A DNA stretch of 64,000 nt, taken from Allodiplogaster sudhausi. Lineage: Eukaryota > Nematoda > Chromadorea > Rhabditida > Diplogasteridae. Every line of letters begins with the position of its first letter. Positions within the stretch are counted from its first letter, which is position 1. Below are positions 60,433 through 64,000 of the stretch, in pieces. A program made the position numbers and the translations under genes. The notes beneath the pieces were generated by a model. That model saw only the letters and a program-made list of their open reading frames with translations. It had not been told where the DNA came from and made no database searches. The stretch spans positions 215,001 to 279,000 of the forward strand of contig CALZFC010000056.1 in NCBI GenBank assembly GCA_945643635.1. The letters are read 5' to 3'.

Positions 60433-60605
60433 GTTACACACATTCTCTTTGTTTGTTGAGAGTAAGAAGGCAGCCTCTAGTGTCCTTTTGATGTTCTACA
60501 TTAAGTTGAAAGAGGAGATGGCAGAGAAAGCTGTCAATGAATTCAGAGGCCTCGACGGTTTGCTTGCTCTGGACATTGCATCAGAATTTCTTCCGGATTT
60601 GACCA
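60433..60605 (+). other. Possible exon, unidentified
   Basis: After a TTTTTTCAG acceptor the plus strand is open and encodes a helical-looking stretch with YIKLKEEMAEKAVNEFRG followed by LDIASEFLPDLTR. An upstream frame from ATG 60076 (MHGLNTRGRAGSRASH) might be a first exon. No donor or partner exon was found, so this is only a candidate. Confidence 0.3.
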
Positions 60606-60953
60606 GGGATGCCAGGCTTTTCTGTATCTTCTTTTTCTGCCGTTGCATCATTCTGATGGCCAAGGGAGGAGACTAGCTGAGAATAGAGAGAGATGGAGGA
60701 TGAGAGAGCGCAGAGAGAGAGAGAAAGAGAGAGAGAGAGTGAGAGAGAGTGAGAGAGAGAGAGAGAGAGAGGCGGAGTAAGGGGGCGGTCAGGGAGTGTA
60801 GGATTCGCTTCTTCCACGGGACTTCACTCCTCGCCAGCCGAAAAGCTTCCTTAAAGTGCTGACTTTTTAAAAGATTTGAGTTTTTTGTGTGTATATTTCG
60901 CGCGTCTCACCTCCTAATCCTGTATCCATCTTCCCCTATCCACTTCCTACTGA

Positions 60954-61208
60954 ATGGAAGACGATGCCCATGTGAATTCGCTTCCCGCGATTGCTTCTCT
61001 AAAATCTCTTTCAAAGTCAAAACCGTTCTATGTTTTTTTTCACGTTATATGTACATATCACATGGATTCTTCGCTACTCCATGCATTACGCTGTCACCTG
61101 AAATCAAGCCATTATCTACATACAATTCCATTCAATTGTTTAAGAGAGCCTCTCCGTAAGCCTCCAGTAGGGCCTGCCCCAGATCCAGATGTTGGATTTC
61201 GAGTGTGA
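60954..61208 (+). CDS. Possible short two-exon gene
   Basis: ATG at 60954 opens MEDDAHVNSLPAIASLKSLS and reaches AAACC|GTTCTA at about 61022. After an AAG acceptor near 61144 the phase-matched continuation reads EPLRKPPVGPAPDPDVGF and stops at 61208, about 43 residues in total. It looks coding but may be only part of a longer gene. No family is recognised. Confidence 0.35.
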   Translation: MEDDAHVNSLPAIASLKSLSKSKPFYVFFHVICTYHMDSSLLHALRCHLKSSHYLHTIPFNCLREPLRKPPVGPAPDPDVGFRV

Positions 61209-61705
61209 AAACATTGTCAGGCATGGTACCTGGCCCCAGTAGCAAGATTAAATGGTAAACAATTTTTTGAAAAAAATATATTTGTGTGAAAAGTTAAAAG
61301 TATGGATAATATTTGAATTTATGTATATCGCTTCAAACTCAATATTTTTCGATTCTATTTTTTTATTGGCATCCCCGTTGAATTCTAAACAAGCGCTCTC
61401 TTGATGTATTTGTTCAAGTACTTTATTTTCATATCGAAAAATTATTTTAAATATTTCAATTTAACCTTAAAGTACCTTAAACTCATTTAGTTTTGGGTTT
61501 TATATCTCAAAATGTAGAGCATTAAAAACTGTATAACATATCTTCTTTTCGTTTAGCGTAGATGTCCCTAGGTGGGTTAAAAATAGGCTCAAATAGTGGT
61601 ACCTCGGATCAAGGAATGCTCGAAGAACAGATTAATTTCTAGTTGTAACTAGTTAACTAAGTTACGCTATTTGCGGGAGTACCGCTATTTTAGGGAACTT
61701 AAGAG
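61209..61705. other. AT-rich sequence, nothing recognised
   Basis: Very AT-rich, no open frame of note, no RNA gene seen. Confidence 0.5.
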
Positions 61706-61985
61706 TTTAGGAGTTTTTAGAGTTCAGGGGCTCAGTTAAGCTTAGGGAGTTAAAAAAGAATTTAGGAGTTTTTAGAGTTCAGGGGCTCAGTTAAGCTTAG
61801 GGAGTTAAAGAAGAATTTTGGAGTTTTTAGAGTTTAGGGTCTCAGCTAAGCTTAGGGAGTTAAAGAGGAGTTATGGAGTTTTTAGAGTTCAGCGTCTCAG
61901 CTAAGCTTAGGGAGTTAAAGAAGAGTTAAGGAGTTTTTAGAGTTCAGGGTCTCAGCTAAGCTTAGGGAGTAAAAGAAGATCTAAT
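61706..61985. repeat. 55-bp tandem repeat, 5 copies
   Basis: GAGTTTTTAGAGTT followed by CTCAG-TTAAGCTTAGGGAG recurs at 61711, 61766, 61821, 61876 and 61931. A sixth, diverged start at 61986 runs into the direct repeat described next. Confidence 0.9.
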
Positions 61986-62480
61986 GAGTTTTTAGCTGGA
62001 GTGCAAGAAGAGAAAGGAAAACATCAAAGGTTTGAAGAAGAGTTCAGAGCACGCCAAAGAGCTTACGAATACAGCACATCAGAAAGCATGCTAAGTATGA
62101 GAGTTTAAGTAATTCTATGCACTAATAAAGACTCCTAATTTTTCAGGTAATTCTAAGCTTCACATTGTCATTTTACGATTAATAAAAAAACTATTTAAAA
62201 AGGCCTATCCCGGCTCCACTGCACGTAAAGCTTAGAAGGCCACCTCAGCTCGACGTAACGCCGAGCCAAGAAGACTCTCTCAGCTCCACGGCACGTCAAG
62301 CCGAGACGGCCAACTCAGTTCTCAGTTCCACTGAATGCAGAACCAAGAAGGCCATTCCGGCTCAACGAAATGCGGAGCCAGGAACAAACATGAGGCTGCG
62401 CCTCGAAGTTGCCGATTAAACCGAGTTCTGGGATGCCCGTAAACCAGCGCAACCTATACTTGACGGCTTTTCGACCAAAA
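61986..62480 (+). repeat. Long direct repeat, copy 1
   Basis: Begins GAGTTTTTAGCTGGAGTGC, includes ACATCAAAGGTTTGAAGAAG and a run of imperfect ~35-bp units around GGCCACCTCAGCTCGACG / CGAGCCAAGAAG, and ends near GCGCAACCTATAC. The same order returns at about 63320-63810. Two direct copies about 1.34 kb apart could be the ends of a short non-autonomous element or a segmental duplication. Confidence 0.75.
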
Positions 62481-63319
62481 TTATTTTCTCTGCGCAACGC
62501 TATTTCGCTGAGTATGCCAAAGACATTAGAGAAAGATGTATGCGGGATAAATGTGTTTAACTTGAGAGAGAGATAGTGATTGCGAGAGATACAGAGAAAG
62601 AGTTGGATATATAAAATGTGCAGACTGAGAGCTCTGTAATAAGCTACTTTACATCAAAGGAGAGCCATATTAAAGCGTAGAAAATACAAAAAGAAAGTAC
62701 AAACCGAGTACATATGGCTGCATGTTTTGATTCGTTTGGCAGATTGCCAAGTGGCGAGAGAGACACTTTCACGTTGTACTTTCACGACGTTAGATACATA
62801 AGAAGAACCGTCTTTCTCTGCTGCATCCGACAACATAGAGAGCGGGTGCTCTTTAAGGCTCTCTCTATTTTTAATTCTATTTAAAAGAGTTTTTGTGCAC
62901 ATATGGCTCGTCGAGGCAGCACGACTTGGCAAAGTGCCAAAATAATGAGGTGCAAGGAGGTGCGAAGAGATGAGCGAAATGAGGTGCAATGTGTGTTTTT
63001 TCTGGTTGCGCAGATTTTTTACGATTTATTATTAATGTTTACGTCAAGTTTTGAATACTTACAGAGTTGTAAGCAGCATAAATGAGGCAGTTGAGTTTAA
63101 AGAGCCAAAGGTCCTCGCACGAATTTGATCATACTGTAGACGGCAAGAGTTTTACTGAGAGCTTATTGGTCGGCTGAGGGGAGGAGCTTATGTCTCGTTT
63201 TCTTAATTCTCTCTTTCTCGGTGTGCTCTCGTTTTTTTCTGCCTCTCACGCAAACCACGCCTCTCTCTCGCACACGCTAAAAAGATCGCAGATCCTCAAG
63301 AGCTTATTAGGAGTACAGG
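62481..63319. repeat. Sequence between the direct repeats, with an inverted motif
   Basis: A GGCAGATTGCCAAGT motif near 62740 and a CACGACTTGGCAAAGTGCC motif near 62919 flank a block related to the elements at 1-375 and 40900-41700 (AGAACCGTCTTTCTCTG, then ACATAGAGAGCGGG). No coding frame is supported. Confidence 0.5.
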
Positions 63320-63850
63320 GAGTTTTTAGCTGGAGTGCAAGAAGAGAAAGGAAAACATCAAAGGTTTGAAGAAGAGTTCAGAGCACGCCAAAGAGCTTAC
63401 GAATACAGCACATCAGAAAGCATGTATGAGAGTTTAAGTAATTCTATGCACTAATAAAGACTCCTAATTTTTCAGGTAATTCTAAGCTGCACATCGTCAT
63501 TTTACGATTAATAAAAAAAACTATTAAAAAAGGCCTATCCCAGCTCCACAGCACGTAGAGCTAAGAAGGCCATCTCAGCTCGACGTAACTTCGAGCCAAG
63601 AAGGCCATCTCAGCTCGATGGCACGCCGAGCCAAGACGGCCAACTCAGCTCTACTGAACGCAAAGCCAAGAAGGCCATCTCAGCTCTTCGTAATGCAGAG
63701 CCAGGACGGCAGAGTCAAGTTAAGGAGCAACCTCAAGCTTGGGAAATTAAACCGGCTTTGGACAGAAAGCGCTGGATGCCTATGTATTTGCGCAACCTAT
63801 ACGGGCCGAGTTTTCGAAGGGAGTTCATGATGCTGGGTATGCGTACTTGG
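63320..63850 (+). repeat. Long direct repeat, copy 2
   Basis: Second copy of the repeat at 61986-62480, with scattered differences and a few-base deletion (CATGTATGAG in place of CATGCTAAGTATGAG). It continues with more GGCCATCTCAGCTC-type units. The remaining 150 bp to the window end have no recognised feature. Confidence 0.75.
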
Positions 63851-64000
63851 AGTGGCGACCCATGTTTCCGCTTCACGAAAACGACTCCATGTTTAGCTCG
63901 CATTTATTATATTTGTATTTCCCGCTCCCCTCTTTTGTATAGCGGTGTAAGACCAATCCGCGCGTTGCGGTCGCGGAGCGGTTGACCTCTCCCTCGCCTA

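Overview
The window looks like nuclear DNA of a nematode. The clearest evidence is a cuticle collagen gene: N-terminal membrane segment, NRNKR furin-type site, Gly-X-Y blocks and a YCPCP C-terminal cysteine motif. Supporting signs are short GT-AG introns (many of 35-100 bp), genes split into many small exons, and 5S rRNA-like segments closest, from memory, to nematode 5S. No database could be searched, so all names rest on recognisable motifs and on exon phases worked out by hand. The DNA is packed with (GA)n/(CT)n microsatellites, inside introns as well as between genes.

Layout. 1-1.9 kb: foldback repeats, a 5S-like fragment and a minus-strand gene running off the left edge. 2.9-6.3 kb: two converging LITAF-domain genes. 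6.9-12.4 kb: a transposon with a multi-exon DDE transposase inserted into a related non-autonomous element. 12.7-14.2 kb: metaxin-1. 15.2-19.6 kb: a Dispatched-family sterol-sensing-domain protein. 20.3-22.2 kb: an AF9/ENL-type YEATS protein. 22.4-24.0 kb: cuticle collagen. 24.4-27.7 kb: a farnesylation-type (CaaX) DNAJA chaperone with a foldback element in intron 1. 28.1-28.6 kb (minus): TMEM107, with a textbook X-box just upstream. 29.0-30.6 kb: ribosomal protein S26. 30.8-44.4 kb (minus): a class C orphan receptor of the GPR158/GPR179 type. One roughly 9.4-kb intron of this receptor holds a 3.2-kb pyrimidine minisatellite and a nest of inverted-repeat elements.

47.7-58.6 kb holds the most unusual structure: 40 nearly identical 257-bp units in tandem. 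Each unit is one 171-bp exon plus one 86-bp intron. Reading frame and splice phase stay intact from a unique upstream exon, through the array, into a unique final exon. If spliced as it looks, it encodes about 40 copies of a 57-residue basic/acidic repeat. I do not recognise the protein. 58.6-64 kb is gene-poor and rich in repeats.

The genes are unrelated housekeeping, signalling and structural genes; I see no pathway cluster. TMEM107 and rps-26 are divergent and share a 480-bp promoter region. Several strongly conserved genes (rps-26, TMEM107, Dispatched) need a single extra base to read through, which suggests residual one-base deletions in the assembly rather than decay.
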